A stretch of 64,000 bases of DNA. Source: Nonomuraea candida. GTDB lineage: Bacteria > Actinomycetota > Actinomycetes > Streptosporangiales > Streptosporangiaceae. The translations under genes and the position numbers were made by a program. Location of the stretch: assembly GCF_000725485.1 (NCBI RefSeq), contig NZ_KL647031.1:186001-250000 (forward strand), read 5' to 3'. This document shows, piece by piece, positions 38,298-47,475 of this stretch; within the stretch, counting starts at the first letter, position 1; the number at the start of each line of letters is the position of its first letter. The notes beneath the pieces were generated by a model. It was not told the DNA's origin. It saw only the letters and a list, made by a program, of their open reading frames with translations, and ran no database searches.

Positions 38298-39494
38298 ATG
38301 CAGGTCGTCCTGGGAGTCAGCGGCGGTATCGCCGCGTACAAGGCGTGTGAGCTGCTGCGGCTGTTCACCGAGTCCGGGCACGGGGTGCGGGTCGTCCCGA
38401 CCCGCGAGGCGCTCAACTTCGTCGGCGCGCCCACCTGGGCCGCCCTGTCGGGCAACCCCGTGTCGGCCGAGGTGTGGGACGACGTGCACGAGGTGCCCCA
38501 CGTGCGCATCGGCAAGCGGGCCGACCTCGTCGTGGTGGCGCCGGCGACCGCCGACGTGCTGGCCAAGGCCGCGCACGGCCTGGCGGGCGACCTGCTCACC
38601 AACACGCTGCTGACGGCCACGTGCCCGGTCGTGTTCGCGCCCGCGATGCACACCGAGATGTGGCAGCATCCCGCCACCCGCGCCAACGTCGCGACGCTGC
38701 GCGAGCGGGGGGCGATCGTGATCGACCCGGCGGTGGGCCGGCTCACCGGAGCCGACACCGGCCCCGGGCGGCTGCCCGACCCCGCCGAGATCTTCCAGGT
38801 CTGCCTGCGCGTGCTGCGCGGCAGGCCGCGCGACCTGGCCGGGCGCAGGGTCGTCGTCTCCGCCGGCGGCACCCGCGAGGCCATCGACCCGGTCCGCTTC
38901 ATCGGCAACCGCTCCTCCGGCCTGCAGGGCTACGCCCTGGCCCGCACCGCCGCCGCGCGGGGCGCCGAGGTGACGCTCGTGGCGGCCAACACCGCGCTCC
39001 CCGACCCCGCGGGGGCCAAGGTGGTGCGGGTCGAGTCCACGGCCGAGCTGCGCGAGGCCGTGCTGGCCGCCTCGGCCGGCGCCGACGCGGTCGTGATGGC
39101 CGCCGCCGTGGCCGACTTCCGGCCCGAGACGCGCCACGACGCCAAGATCAAGAAGACCGACGGCGAGCCCGCGTCCATCCGGCTGGTCAAGAACCCCGAC
39201 ATCCTCGCCGAGCTGGGCGAGCGCCGCGGGCACGATTCCGGCGCGGGTCCCCGGGTGATCGTGGGCTTCGCGGCCGAGACGCACGACGTGCTCGCCAACG
39301 GGCAGGCCAAGCTCGCGCGCAAGAAGTGCGACCTGCTGGTGGTCAACCAGGTGGGGGAGGGGCTGGCCTTCGGCTCGCCCGACAACGCCGCGACCGTGCT
39401 GGTGGCGGGCGGCGAGCCGGTCGAGGTGCCGTTCGGGCCCAAGGAGGACCTCGCCGACGTGGTGTGGGACCTGGTGGCCGTACGCCTCTCCTGA
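38298..39494 (+). CDS. coaBC: Bifunctional phosphopantothenoylcysteine decarboxylase/synthetase
   Basis: 398 residues; two consecutive steps of CoA synthesis. The CoaC flavoprotein half (1-180) has GVSGGIAAYKA, VAPATADVLAK, and PAMHTEMW, the actinobacterial form of the PAMNxxMW motif. The CoaB half has SAGGTREAIDPVRFIGNRSSG (CTP-binding region) and AAVADFRP, with KIKK. The start ATG 38298 lacks a clear Shine-Dalgarno and probably depends on coupling with rpoZ. Confidence 0.95.
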   Translation: MQVVLGVSGGIAAYKACELLRLFTESGHGVRVVPTREALNFVGAPTWAALSGNPVSAEVWDDVHEVPHVRIGKRADLVVVAPATADVLAKAAHGLAGDLLTNTLLTATCPVVFAPAMHTEMWQHPATRANVATLRERGAIVIDPAVGRLTGADTGPGRLPDPAEIFQVCLRVLRGRPRDLAGRRVVVSAGGTREAIDPVRFIGNRSSGLQGYALARTAAARGAEVTLVAANTALPDPAGAKVVRVESTAELREAVLAASAGADAVVMAAAVADFRPETRHDAKIKKTDGEPASIRLVKNPDILAELGERRGHDSGAGPRVIVGFAAETHDVLANGQAKLARKKCDLLVVNQVGEGLAFGSPDNAATVLVAGGEPVEVPFGPKEDLADVVWDLVAVRLS

Positions 39495-39555
39495 GCCATG
39501 TGACACACCCCGCAGAACCGTACAAAGCGTGCAGATCTCATTACTCTTTCACCTG

Positions 39556-39585
39556 TTGCAACATCCCTCCATGTCTACGGATACT
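39556..39585 (+). promoter_or_regulatory. Promoter upstream of the 39605 gene
   Basis: -35 TTGCAA (39556-39561), 18-base spacer, -10 GATACT (39580-39585), 20 bases before the ATG. The surrounding 100 bases are markedly less GC-rich than their flanks. Confidence 0.55.
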
Positions 39586-39604
39586 TGGGGCAAAGGGGGA
39601 TGGA

Positions 39605-39967
39605 ATGCCGGTGGGTTCTGCTGTCCGAGACCGTTGTAGAACATTGCTCTGCGACCAGGGGGAGATCCACTATGTCTTCCCCGCCTTCTCCGAAGGTCCG
39701 GCCGGGACGGGCAACTTCTTGATCGTGGTCACTGACACGGCGATATCGGTGCTGGCCACGAGAACGCTCAGGACGGACAGGCCGGTCTCGGTGTTCGCGG
39801 AGTTCCCGCGGCACACCCGGCTCGGCCCCATCCTTCCGGGAAACGTCCTTGAGCTGGGCTCGATGGTGTTCGAGTTCGATGAGGAGTACGCCGCGGTGGT
39901 GTCGGCCGCCGACGCGGAGATCTTCGCGCCGGAGTCCCTGCCACCCGATCCCCTGCCCGACCTCTGA
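39605..39967 (+). CDS. Small protein of unknown function
   Basis: 120 residues, soluble, acidic C-terminus (DAEIFAPESLPPDPLPDL). Alternating strands such as NFLIVVTDTAISVLATRT and the strand pairs around it suggest a small beta-rich, PH-like fold, but I recognise no family. ATG 39605 follows AAAGGGGGA, and a good promoter lies just upstream, so it is expressed separately from coaBC. It sits between coaBC and metK, a spot usually empty in relatives known to me. Confidence 0.65.
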   Translation: MPVGSAVRDRCRTLLCDQGEIHYVFPAFSEGPAGTGNFLIVVTDTAISVLATRTLRTDRPVSVFAEFPRHTRLGPILPGNVLELGSMVFEFDEEYAAVVSAADAEIFAPESLPPDPLPDL

Positions 39968-40095
39968 TGGGAGTCACATGGTGGACAGTTTCGCGACCCG
40001 GCGCCCGGTACGGCTAGACTTCGGCGAGGCCCGCCCATGCCCATGGGGTCAGGGCCTTACATCCGTCAGCAGCCGCTGCATGAGGAGCCACTGAG

Positions 40096-41283
40096 TTGTC
40101 ACGTCGCCTGTTCACATCCGAGTCGGTCACCGAGGGCCACCCGGACAAGATCGCCGACCAGATCAGTGACGCGATTCTCGACACCATGCTCAAGGACGAC
40201 CCCAAGAGCCGGGTCGCCGTCGAGACGATGATCACTACCGGCCAGGTTCACGTCGCAGGCGAGGTCACGACCGAGACCTACGTCGACATCCCCGGCGTCA
40301 TCCGGGAGAAGATCCTGGAGATCGGCTACGACGCCTCCCACAAGGGCTTCGACGGCGCCTCGTGCGGCGTGTCGGTGTCCATCGGCGCGCAGTCGCCCGA
40401 CATCGCGCAGGGCGTCGACGACGCCTACGAGCACCGCGTCGGCGGCGACGCCGACGAGCTCGACCGCCAGGGCGCCGGCGACCAGGGCCTCATGTTCGGC
40501 TACGCCTGCCGGGAGACCCCCGAGCTGATGCCGCTGCCGATCATGCTCGCCCATCGGCTGGCCCAGCGCCTGTCCGAGGTCCGCAAGAGCGGCACGGTGC
40601 CCTACCTGCGTCCCGACGGCAAGACCCAGGTCACCATCGAATACGACGGTGACAAGCCGGTCCGCCTCGACACGGTCGTGGTCTCCACGCAGCACGCCGC
40701 CGAGATCGACCTCAAGGAGATGCTGACGCCCGACATCAAGGAGCACGTGGTCGACCGCGTGCTCGAGGGCCTCGACATCGACACCGAGGGCTACCGCCTG
40801 CTGGTCAACCCGACCGGCCGCTTCGAGATCGGCGGCCCGATGGGCGACGCCGGCCTCACCGGTCGCAAGATCATCATCGACACCTACGGCGGCATGGCCC
40901 GCCACGGCGGCGGCGCCTTCTCCGGCAAGGACCCGTCCAAGGTCGACCGTTCGGCCGCCTACGCGATGCGCTGGGTCGCCAAGAACGTCGTGGCCGCCGG
41001 GCTCGCCGACCGGTGCGAGGTGCAGGTGGCGTACGCGATCGGCAAGGCTCAGCCGGTCGGCCTGTTCGTCGAGTGCTTCGGCACCGAGAAGCTGCCGGTC
41101 GAGAAGATCCAGGAGGCCGTGCTGCAGGTGTTCGACCTGCGCCCGGCCGCGATCATCCGCGATCTCGACCTGCTGCGCCCGATCTACTCGGAGACCGCCG
41201 CCTACGGCCACTTCGGCCGTGAGGGCTTCTCCTGGGAGTCCACCGACCGCGCCGGCTCGCTGAGGACCGCCGCGGGCCTCTGA
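40096..41283 (+). CDS. metK: S-adenosylmethionine synthetase
   Basis: 395 residues; makes SAM from methionine and ATP. Signatures: [20 protein letters not shown] at the N-terminus, [12 protein letters not shown], and [19 protein letters not shown]. The start is TTG 40096, eight bases after GAGGAG. The leader contains a -10-like TAGACT (40015-40020) and a stem AGGCCC/GGGCCT (40027-40057) enclosing CCCATG/CATGGG. I see no SAM-riboswitch consensus. A terminator follows the gene. Confidence 0.96.
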   Translation: MSRRLFTSESVTEGHPDKIADQISDAILDTMLKDDPKSRVAVETMITTGQVHVAGEVTTETYVDIPGVIREKILEIGYDASHKGFDGASCGVSVSIGAQSPDIAQGVDDAYEHRVGGDADELDRQGAGDQGLMFGYACRETPELMPLPIMLAHRLAQRLSEVRKSGTVPYLRPDGKTQVTIEYDGDKPVRLDTVVVSTQHAAEIDLKEMLTPDIKEHVVDRVLEGLDIDTEGYRLLVNPTGRFEIGGPMGDAGLTGRKIIIDTYGGMARHGGGAFSGKDPSKVDRSAAYAMRWVAKNVVAAGLADRCEVQVAYAIGKAQPVGLFVECFGTEKLPVEKIQEAVLQVFDLRPAAIIRDLDLLRPIYSETAAYGHFGREGFSWESTDRAGSLRTAAGL

Positions 41284-41299
41284 CGGCTCCTGCCTGGTG

Positions 41300-41334
41300 A
41301 CCGGTGCCGCCGCTGACGTGAGGGCGGCGCCGGT
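41300..41334 (+). terminator. metK terminator
   Basis: 12-bp stem (41300-41311 with 41323-41334, one G-U pair), 11-base loop, 17 bases after the metK stop. Confidence 0.65.
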
Positions 41335-41419
41335 CCTCGGCGTGTCCGCCGGGTGCGCCGGGGGCCCGCCGGCCGTGGCGGCAGCGTGGCAGCGGGCGTG
41401 GGCGGCGGCGGGGGTCTGG

Positions 41420-41425
41420 TAGACG
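41420..41425 (+). promoter_or_regulatory. -10-like element, leaderless priA
   Basis: TAGACG, six bases, then GTG 41432. Same spacing as other leaderless genes in the window; the final base of the hexamer departs from consensus. Confidence 0.4.
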
Positions 41426-41431
41426 TTATGC

Positions 41432-43675
41432 GTGACCCACTCCTCCGACGACGCCCTCCTGCCGCTCGACGCCGTGCGGCCCGCGGCCTCGTCGAAGGAC
41501 ACCAAAGGGGCCGTGGTCCCCGCCCCCGGCAACCCCGTGGCCCGGGTGGCCGTGGACAGCCCGCTGCCCCACCTCGACCGCTCCTTCGACTACCTCGTCC
41601 CCGCCCCCATGCACGAGAGCGCCCAGCCCGGGGTGCGGGTGCGGGTGCGGTTCGCGGGCAAGCTCGTCGACGGGTTCCTGCTGGAGCGGGTCCCGGAGAG
41701 CGAGCACGAGGGCAGGCTCACCCCGCTCGAACGCGTCGTCTCGCCCGAACGGGTGCTCACCCCGGAGATCGCGGGCCTGGCCAGGGCCGTGGCCGACCGC
41801 TACGCGGGCACCCTGGCCGACGTCCTGCGCCTGGCCGTGCCACCGCGCCACGCCAAGGCCGAGTCCGAGCCCCGCGATCCCGATTCTCCCCAGCCCCGGC
41901 CCGCGCAGCCTGAGCCGGTGAAGGCCGGCCCCTCCGCAGAGGACGCGGGCGCCTGGGACGCCTATCCGGCCGGGCCGTCGTTCCTCGACGCCCTGCGCAA
42001 CGGCCGCGCGCCCCGCGCCGTCTGGTCGGCGCTGCCCGGCGCGAGGGGCTGGGCCGGGCCCGTGGCCGAGGCCGTGCGCGCCACGCTCGACGGCGGCAGG
42101 GGAGCGGTCGTCGTGGTCCCCGACGGCAAGGACGTGGCGCTGGCCGACGCCGAGTTCGAGCGGCTGCTCGGCCCCGGCAGGCACGTGGCGCTCACCGCGG
42201 ACCTGGGCCCGGCCGAGCGGTACCGGCGGTGGCTGAAGGTGCTCAGAGGCCAGGTGCGGGCCGTCGTGGGCACCAGGGCCGCCATGTTCGCCCCCGTCGC
42301 CGATCTCGGCCTGGTGGCCATCTGGGACGACGGTGACGACCTGCACGCCGAGCGGCTGGCGCCGTACCCGCACGCCCGCGAGGTGCTCGGCCTGCGCGCC
42401 CACAGGAGCGGCGCGGGGATGCTCATCGGCGGGTACGCCCGCACGGCCGAGGCCACCCAGCTCGTCGCCGCCGGCTGGGCCAGGCCCATCGTGGCGGCCC
42501 GCACGACGATCAGGAGCCTGGCCCCGCGGGTGCGCCCGGCGGGCGAGGACGCCGAGCTGGCCAAGGACCAGGCCGCCCGGCAGGCCCGCCTGCCCAGCAT
42601 CGCCTGGCGCGCGCTGCGGCACGGGCTCGACAGCGGCCCGGTGCTGGTGCAGGTGCCCAGGCGCGGCTACCTGCCCGCGCTGGCCTGCCGGCACTGCCGC
42701 GCCCCGGCCCGCTGCGTCCTGCCGCCCACCAGGACGGGGCCGCGGCCCCCCGAGCCGCCGATCGGCAGGCAGCCGGCCGCCGGGCGGGCCCCGCTGACCG
42801 GGCAGACCCGGATCCCCGAAGAGCGCGCCGCGCAAACCCAGGCCACGTGGCCAGGCGGCGCGCCGCCGGTCCCGGAGCCGGACGGTGAGGCGCAGGGGGG
42901 CGGCCCGCTGTGCCACGGCCCCCTCGCGCTCAGGGGCGGCCACGCGGCCCCGTACTGCCGCTGGTGCGGCCGGGTGGACGCGGACTGGCGGTGCCCGTCC
43001 TGCGGCAGCCCCCGGCTGCGCGCGGTGGTGACGGGCGCCAGGCGCACGGCGGAGGAGCTCGGGCGGGCCTTCCCGTCCGTGCAGGTGCGCACCTCCGGCC
43101 GTGACGGCGTGCTGGCCACCGTGCCCGCCACCCGCGCGCTGGTCGTCGCCACGCCGGGGGCCGAGCCCGTGGCGGAGGGCGGCTACGCGGCGGCCGTGCT
43201 GCTCGACGGGTGGGCGCTGCTGGGCCGGGCCGACCTGCGGGCGGGCGAGGAGACGGTGCGCCGGTGGATGAACGCCGCCGCCCTCCTGCGTCCCGCCGCC
43301 GAGCTGGTGGTGCTCGGGGACGCCGGGCTGCCCGCCGTACAGGCTCTGCTCAGGTGGGATCCCGTCACCCACGCCGAGCGGGAGCTGGGCGACCGCGCCG
43401 AGCTGGGGTTCCCGCCCGCGGTCCGGATGGCCACGCTCACCGGCGCGGCCAGTGCCGTCAGGCAGATGCTCGACGAGGTACGCCTGCCGCCCGACGCCCA
43501 GGTGCTCGGCCCCGTGCCCCTGGACGAGTCGGGGCAGGAACGCGCCATGATCCGGGTGCGCAGGGGCGGCGGCGCCGCGCTCGCCGCCGCGCTCAAAGGG
43601 GCCAGCGGGGTGCGTGCGGCGCGTAAGACGCCGGATGTCGTGAGGGTGAGTGTCGACCCGCTCGACCTGATTTAG
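41432..43675 (+). CDS. priA: Primosomal protein N' (PriA), helicase-degenerate
   Basis: 747 residues. The N-terminal 3'-DNA-binding domain (VDSPLPHLDRSFDYLVPAPM, GVRVRVRFAGKLVDGFLLE) is well conserved, as are the zinc-binding cysteine pairs (CRHC..C, then CRWCG and CPSCG). The Walker A GSGKT position reads as a non-nucleotide-binding sequence (around WSALPGARGWAGP), and the DEEH box is replaced (WDDGD), so ATP-driven unwinding is unlikely; this is known for actinobacterial PriA. A Pro/Gly-rich insert of about 60 residues separates the first and second cysteine groups. GTG start. Confidence 0.93.
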   Translation: MTHSSDDALLPLDAVRPAASSKDTKGAVVPAPGNPVARVAVDSPLPHLDRSFDYLVPAPMHESAQPGVRVRVRFAGKLVDGFLLERVPESEHEGRLTPLERVVSPERVLTPEIAGLARAVADRYAGTLADVLRLAVPPRHAKAESEPRDPDSPQPRPAQPEPVKAGPSAEDAGAWDAYPAGPSFLDALRNGRAPRAVWSALPGARGWAGPVAEAVRATLDGGRGAVVVVPDGKDVALADAEFERLLGPGRHVALTADLGPAERYRRWLKVLRGQVRAVVGTRAAMFAPVADLGLVAIWDDGDDLHAERLAPYPHAREVLGLRAHRSGAGMLIGGYARTAEATQLVAAGWARPIVAARTTIRSLAPRVRPAGEDAELAKDQAARQARLPSIAWRALRHGLDSGPVLVQVPRRGYLPALACRHCRAPARCVLPPTRTGPRPPEPPIGRQPAAGRAPLTGQTRIPEERAAQTQATWPGGAPPVPEPDGEAQGGGPLCHGPLALRGGHAAPYCRWCGRVDADWRCPSCGSPRLRAVVTGARRTAEELGRAFPSVQVRTSGRDGVLATVPATRALVVATPGAEPVAEGGYAAAVLLDGWALLGRADLRAGEETVRRWMNAAALLRPAAELVVLGDAGLPAVQALLRWDPVTHAERELGDRAELGFPPAVRMATLTGAASAVRQMLDEVRLPPDAQVLGPVPLDESGQERAMIRVRRGGGAALAAALKGASGVRAARKTPDVVRVSVDPLDLI

Positions 43676-43712
43676 CCTGTTTCCCCGATTCGCTCATCCG
43701 ATGGCCAGCCGT

Positions 43713-43718
43713 TAGCGT
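43713..43718 (+). promoter_or_regulatory. -10 element, leaderless paralogue A
   Basis: TAGCGT, six bases, then GTG 43725. Confidence 0.5.
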
Positions 43719-43724
43719 GCCCCT

Positions 43725-45194
43725 GTGTCGATCGAATGGGTGAACCAGGCCATCGACGACCTGCGCGCATGGGGGCGCGCGCAGGAAGTCGAAGTGGACG
43801 CGGACGAGGTCCGCCTGCTCTGCGACTACGCCAGCGACTATCTCAACGTCAACGAACTGCGCGATTTCACTCCGGAGACCTTCGACGAGCTGCTGCTGTC
43901 CATCTATCCCCGCAAGGTCATCGCCCCGCCGGAGAGCGCGGCGGAGACCGTCGCCGCCGCCCGCACGCTCGTCGCCTACCTCGACCAGGCCGGCCAGGTG
44001 AGCGCCGGCACGGCCGCGCGGATGCGCGAAAGGCTCGACGACATCGCGCTCCGCATGCCGGAGGCCCTCGCCGACCCGGCCAACTTCGGCATGGCCAAGA
44101 GCCTGTTCAGCTCCATCGGCCCCGAGTCGCTCGAGCAGTCCATCGCCATCCCCTCCGGCGAGCTGCCCGACCTGGGCGAGGCGCCCTGCGACTGCCCGGG
44201 CTGCACCCCGCTGCCCGCCGTGCGGCTGGCCGCCGAGGACGACCTGCGCGCCGCGCTGGAGAGCGTGCCGATGCTGGCCGAGGAGCCGCTGCCCGCCGGG
44301 GCCGACCCGCTGGCCGCCTGGGCGCAGCGCGTCTCCCGGCTGCTGGAGCAGGACACCGGCGGCGCCGTCACCGGCTCCGCCGAGCTCGACGAGGGCCTGT
44401 ACGACCTGTTCGACATGCTCTACCGGCTCCAGGTCCGCGTCCCCGTCAGCGTGATCGGCGACTACCTCGACGAGATCGCCGGCGACGGCGGGCTCGACCT
44501 CGACGCCGTGCTCGGCCGGCTGGAGCACACCGGCCTGCTCCGCGTCACCGGCGACACCGCCGAGCTGACCCCGCCGGCCGTCTGGGCGCTGCGCGAGCAC
44601 TACCTCGCGCTCGGCATCGACGCCCCCGAGGCCCCCGACCTGGCCGAGGCCGACGCGCGCGGGCTCATCGAAGGGCTGCTCGAAGGCGTGCCGACCGAGC
44701 TGGCGGAAGACGACATCAGCCGCTGGCTGTCGGGCCGGGAGCCCGCCGCGGCCGCCGCCGAGCTGCTGGCCGCCGCCTCGGGCGCGCCCGCCGTGGCCCG
44801 CGGCATCGCGATCACCATCGTCGACCGGCTCGGCGCCGAGGCCGAGCCCGCGCTGCGCGACCACCTCGACGACCAGGAGCTGCGGCCGCACGTCATCCAC
44901 TGGCTGGCCGCCAGGCGACTGCCCGCGCCGCCGCTGACCCAGGAGGAGCTGCTGTGGGTCAGCGTCGACATGCTCGCCCTCGCCATGCCCGCCGCCGAGG
45001 AGGACCCGGACAACTTCGCCGAGAACATGGCGGCCTCCGGCCCGCCCGCCCACCTGATCGAGGAGATGTGGCGGGTCGACCACCCCGACGTCGTCGAGGT
45101 GCTCGAACTGCTGGGACGTTCCATCCAGGACGGCACGGTGGCCAAGGCGGCGCGCAAGGCGGCCTTCAAAGCCCGCTCCCGGGCCATTCGTTGA
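43725..45194 (+). CDS. Uncharacterised helical-repeat protein, paralogue A
   Basis: 489 residues, soluble, acidic; family not recognised. The N-terminal part (1-150) has ADEVRLLCDYASDYLNVNEL and a Cys-rich knot CDCPGC near residue 161. The middle contains a winged-helix-like unit ending in TAELTPPAVWALREHYLALG. The C-terminal 190 residues look like a HEAT-type helical repeat ending in a basic motif (VAKAARKAAFKARSRA). The C-terminal half is clearly homologous to the next gene. Leaderless GTG start. Position between priA and def may hint at an informational role, which is speculative. Confidence 0.8.
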   Translation: MSIEWVNQAIDDLRAWGRAQEVEVDADEVRLLCDYASDYLNVNELRDFTPETFDELLLSIYPRKVIAPPESAAETVAAARTLVAYLDQAGQVSAGTAARMRERLDDIALRMPEALADPANFGMAKSLFSSIGPESLEQSIAIPSGELPDLGEAPCDCPGCTPLPAVRLAAEDDLRAALESVPMLAEEPLPAGADPLAAWAQRVSRLLEQDTGGAVTGSAELDEGLYDLFDMLYRLQVRVPVSVIGDYLDEIAGDGGLDLDAVLGRLEHTGLLRVTGDTAELTPPAVWALREHYLALGIDAPEAPDLAEADARGLIEGLLEGVPTELAEDDISRWLSGREPAAAAAELLAAASGAPAVARGIAITIVDRLGAEAEPALRDHLDDQELRPHVIHWLAARRLPAPPLTQEELLWVSVDMLALAMPAAEEDPDNFAENMAASGPPAHLIEEMWRVDHPDVVEVLELLGRSIQDGTVAKAARKAAFKARSRAIR

Positions 45195-45219
45195 GTACGC
45201 CCCTGTGACCGCTGTGCAG

Positions 45220-45225
45220 TAAGTT
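45220..45225 (+). promoter_or_regulatory. -10 element, leaderless paralogue B
   Basis: TAAGTT, six bases, then GTG 45232. The promoter lies within the 37-base gap after paralogue A. Confidence 0.55.
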
Positions 45226-45231
45226 TCGTGG

Positions 45232-46578
45232 GTGGCAAACAATGTCTTCGACCTCGCCGAGCTGCGCAAGCTGATCGATGAGCAGGCCGCCGTGCCTCCA
45301 CGGCCCCCTGAGGAGACTCCCGTGGAGCATGAGGCGCTGACGTTCCCGCCGGTCCTGCCGGCGCCCGACGCCGAGCTGGCCAGGGCGGTGCCCACGGTGC
45401 CGCTCGTGGCCGACGCGATCAGGCTCACCACCTGGACGGGCACCCGCCAGGTGACGCAGGAGGGGCACCTGGCCGAGGCCGACGCCGCGGCCGCCGCCGC
45501 CGAGCTGGGGGTGTCCGCGGCGAGGCTGCGGCTCATCTGGATCGTCGCGGTCAACACCGGGCTGCTGCAGATCATGGGCGGCCGGGCCTCGCGCGGGCCG
45601 CTGTCGATGCGGCTCACGGTCGAGGCCACGCTGGAGTTCTGGGACGGCGTGGTGATGGACGTGCTCGACCGCGCCGAGGAGGGCCTGACCGGCTCCGCCG
45701 TGGTGGACGGCCACCTGGCCGAGATGCTGGCCACGATCTACTCCGTACGCTCGGGCGTGGCCACCGCCAACCTCGCCCGCGGCATCCTGCAGTCCCACGA
45801 GGTCGCCTGCGCGCCGGGCCCCGCCGAGATGCGCAGGATCGCCGCCGCGCTGCCCGCCGAGCTGCTGGAGGCGCTGGACCTGCTGGCCTACTGCGGGCTG
45901 GTCGAGCAGACCGCCGCCGGCCGCACGGCGCTCACCCCGCTCGGGGTCTGGGCCGTCCGCCGCGACCTGCTGCGCGAGGGGCACGACGCGCCGACCACCG
46001 CCGAGGTGGAGGTGTTCGCCGACCTGTCGGCGGCCGAGCTGGTGGAGGCGCTGGTCAAGGGCAGCGCCACGCAGAGCGCGGTGGCCGGCTGGCTGGAGCG
46101 CCGCTCGCCCGAGTCGGCCGCCCGCGACCTGATCGAGATCGCCGCCTCCGGCACCGCCGGCCAGCGCGGCGCCGTCGGGGCGATCCTGGAGGAGCTCGGC
46201 CCGGAGGCCGAGGCCCCGGTCCGTGAGGCGCTCGGCCATCCGCTGATGCGCCGCTACGCCGCCTCCTGGCTGCACATCCGCGACCTCGAGGCGCCCACGC
46301 TCAGCCCCGAGGACCACACCTGGATCGCCGTCGACCACCTGGCGGCGCTCATGCACCTGTCCGGCCCCGCCGCGGGCCGGCTCGACCCCCCGGAGCCCGG
46401 GGAAGACCTGATCAAGCTGGTCGGCGAGATGCCCGCGGTGGGCCACCCCGACACGATCGCCGTGCTCGACATGCTCGCCGCCGCCCACGACGACAAGGCC
46501 GTGGTCAAGGCCGCGCGCAAGGCGGCGATGAAGGCCCGTTCGCTGCAGCACGCCCGCACGGCGGGCAGCGGCCGGTAG
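45232..46578 (+). CDS. Uncharacterised helical-repeat protein, paralogue B
   Basis: 448 residues. It shares with paralogue A the order winged-helix unit (LTPLGVWAVRRDLLREGHDAP), acidic linker, helical repeats (LGPEAEAPVREALGHPLMRR, ASWLHIRDLEAPTLSPEDHT) and a basic end (VVKAARKAAMKARS). Pairs of identical positions along the whole C-terminal half show an ancestral gene duplication. The N-terminal 120 residues differ: it lacks the CDCPGC motif and has a hydrophobic helix (LRLIWIVAVNTGLLQIM). It has its own leaderless promoter, so the paralogues can be expressed separately. Function unknown. Confidence 0.8.
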   Translation: MANNVFDLAELRKLIDEQAAVPPRPPEETPVEHEALTFPPVLPAPDAELARAVPTVPLVADAIRLTTWTGTRQVTQEGHLAEADAAAAAAELGVSAARLRLIWIVAVNTGLLQIMGGRASRGPLSMRLTVEATLEFWDGVVMDVLDRAEEGLTGSAVVDGHLAEMLATIYSVRSGVATANLARGILQSHEVACAPGPAEMRRIAAALPAELLEALDLLAYCGLVEQTAAGRTALTPLGVWAVRRDLLREGHDAPTTAEVEVFADLSAAELVEALVKGSATQSAVAGWLERRSPESAARDLIEIAASGTAGQRGAVGAILEELGPEAEAPVREALGHPLMRRYAASWLHIRDLEAPTLSPEDHTWIAVDHLAALMHLSGPAAGRLDPPEPGEDLIKLVGEMPAVGHPDTIAVLDMLAAAHDDKAVVKAARKAAMKARSLQHARTAGSGR

Positions 46579-46922
46579 CCGCCCGCGCCACGCCGGACCC
46601 GCCCGGCCCATGACGGGGCCGGGCCGGTTGGTCGCGGGCCCGGTGCGGGGGCACGACGGCGGACGAGCCGCGCAGGACCTGGCCCGGAACGCGCCTGGCC
46701 CGGAACGCGCCTGGCCCGGAACGCGCCTGGCCCGGAACGCGCCTGGCCCGGAACGCGCCTGGCCCGGAACGCGCCTGGCCCGAAACGCGGCGCGGCGGTC
46801 GGGTGGGCCGCCTGGGACCGCCCGGACGTGACGGAGGCCGTGGCCGGCGGGCGACGCCCGGTAGCGGGCCCCCACCTACACTAAACTGGCCTGATCCACG
46901 CTTGAGAAACGGAGTGACCCCC
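46579..46922. other. Spacer upstream of def
   Basis: 344 bases holding the 16-bp repeat array and, near the end, a -10-like TACACT about 40 bases before the def start. No gene seen. Confidence 0.6.
46678..46789. repeat. 16-bp tandem repeat, seven copies
   Basis: CCTGGCCCGGAACGCG repeated head-to-tail seven times; only the last copy has a single change (CGAAACGCG). The near identity implies recent expansion. Confidence 0.92.
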
Positions 46923-47471
46923 TTGGCGATCCAGTCGATCCGGCTGTTCGGAGACCCGGTGCTGCGCACCCCGGCGGCCCCGGTCGTCGACTTCGACAAG
47001 GAGCTGCGCAAGCTGGTCAAAGACCTCACCGACACGATGATGGACGCCCCCGGCGCGGGCCTGGCGGCCCCGCAGATCGGCGTCGGGCTGCGGGTGTTCA
47101 CCTACTACGTGGACGACCAGCTCGGCCACCTCATCAACCCCGACCTCGACCTGTCCTCCGAGCTCGACGAGGAGGGCGAGGAGGGCTGCCTGTCCTTCCC
47201 CGGCCTGTCGTTCCCGACGCCGCGCGCGATCCGCGCCGTCGCCAAGGGCTTCAACATGCACGGCGAGCCCGTCACCCTGGAGGGCACCGACCTCATGGCC
47301 CGGTGCTTCCAGCACGAGACCGACCACCTCGACGGCATCCTGTTCATCGACCGGATGGACCCCAAGCAGCGCAAGCTGGCCATGAAGGCCGTGCGCGAGG
47401 CGGAGTGGAGCGGCCTGTCCGCCCCCGTGATCAAGGTCTCGCCCCACGCCACCGGCGGAAAGGCGCTCTGA
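46923..47471 (+). CDS. def: Peptide deformylase
   Basis: 182 residues; removes N-formyl from nascent proteins. All three family motifs are intact: [10 protein letters not shown] (motif 1), EEGCLSFPG (motif 2, metal Cys) and QHETDHLDG (motif 3, HExxH). I start at TTG 46923 because GGAG lies eight bases upstream; GTG 46914 is in frame but overlaps that site. fmt begins four bases after the stop, coupling formylation and deformylation. Confidence 0.95.
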   Translation: MAIQSIRLFGDPVLRTPAAPVVDFDKELRKLVKDLTDTMMDAPGAGLAAPQIGVGLRVFTYYVDDQLGHLINPDLDLSSELDEEGEEGCLSFPGLSFPTPRAIRAVAKGFNMHGEPVTLEGTDLMARCFQHETDHLDGILFIDRMDPKQRKLAMKAVREAEWSGLSAPVIKVSPHATGGKAL

Positions 47472-47475
47472 GAGC

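Noticed and set aside
39968..40095. SAM riboswitch before metK
   Set aside because: A stem-loop exists, but none of the SAM-I, SAM-II or SAM-IV conserved blocks could be recognised.
41426..43372. 648-residue frame antisense to priA
   Set aside because: Codon-bias shadow with low-complexity Gly/Arg/His content; priA is clearly coded on the plus strand.
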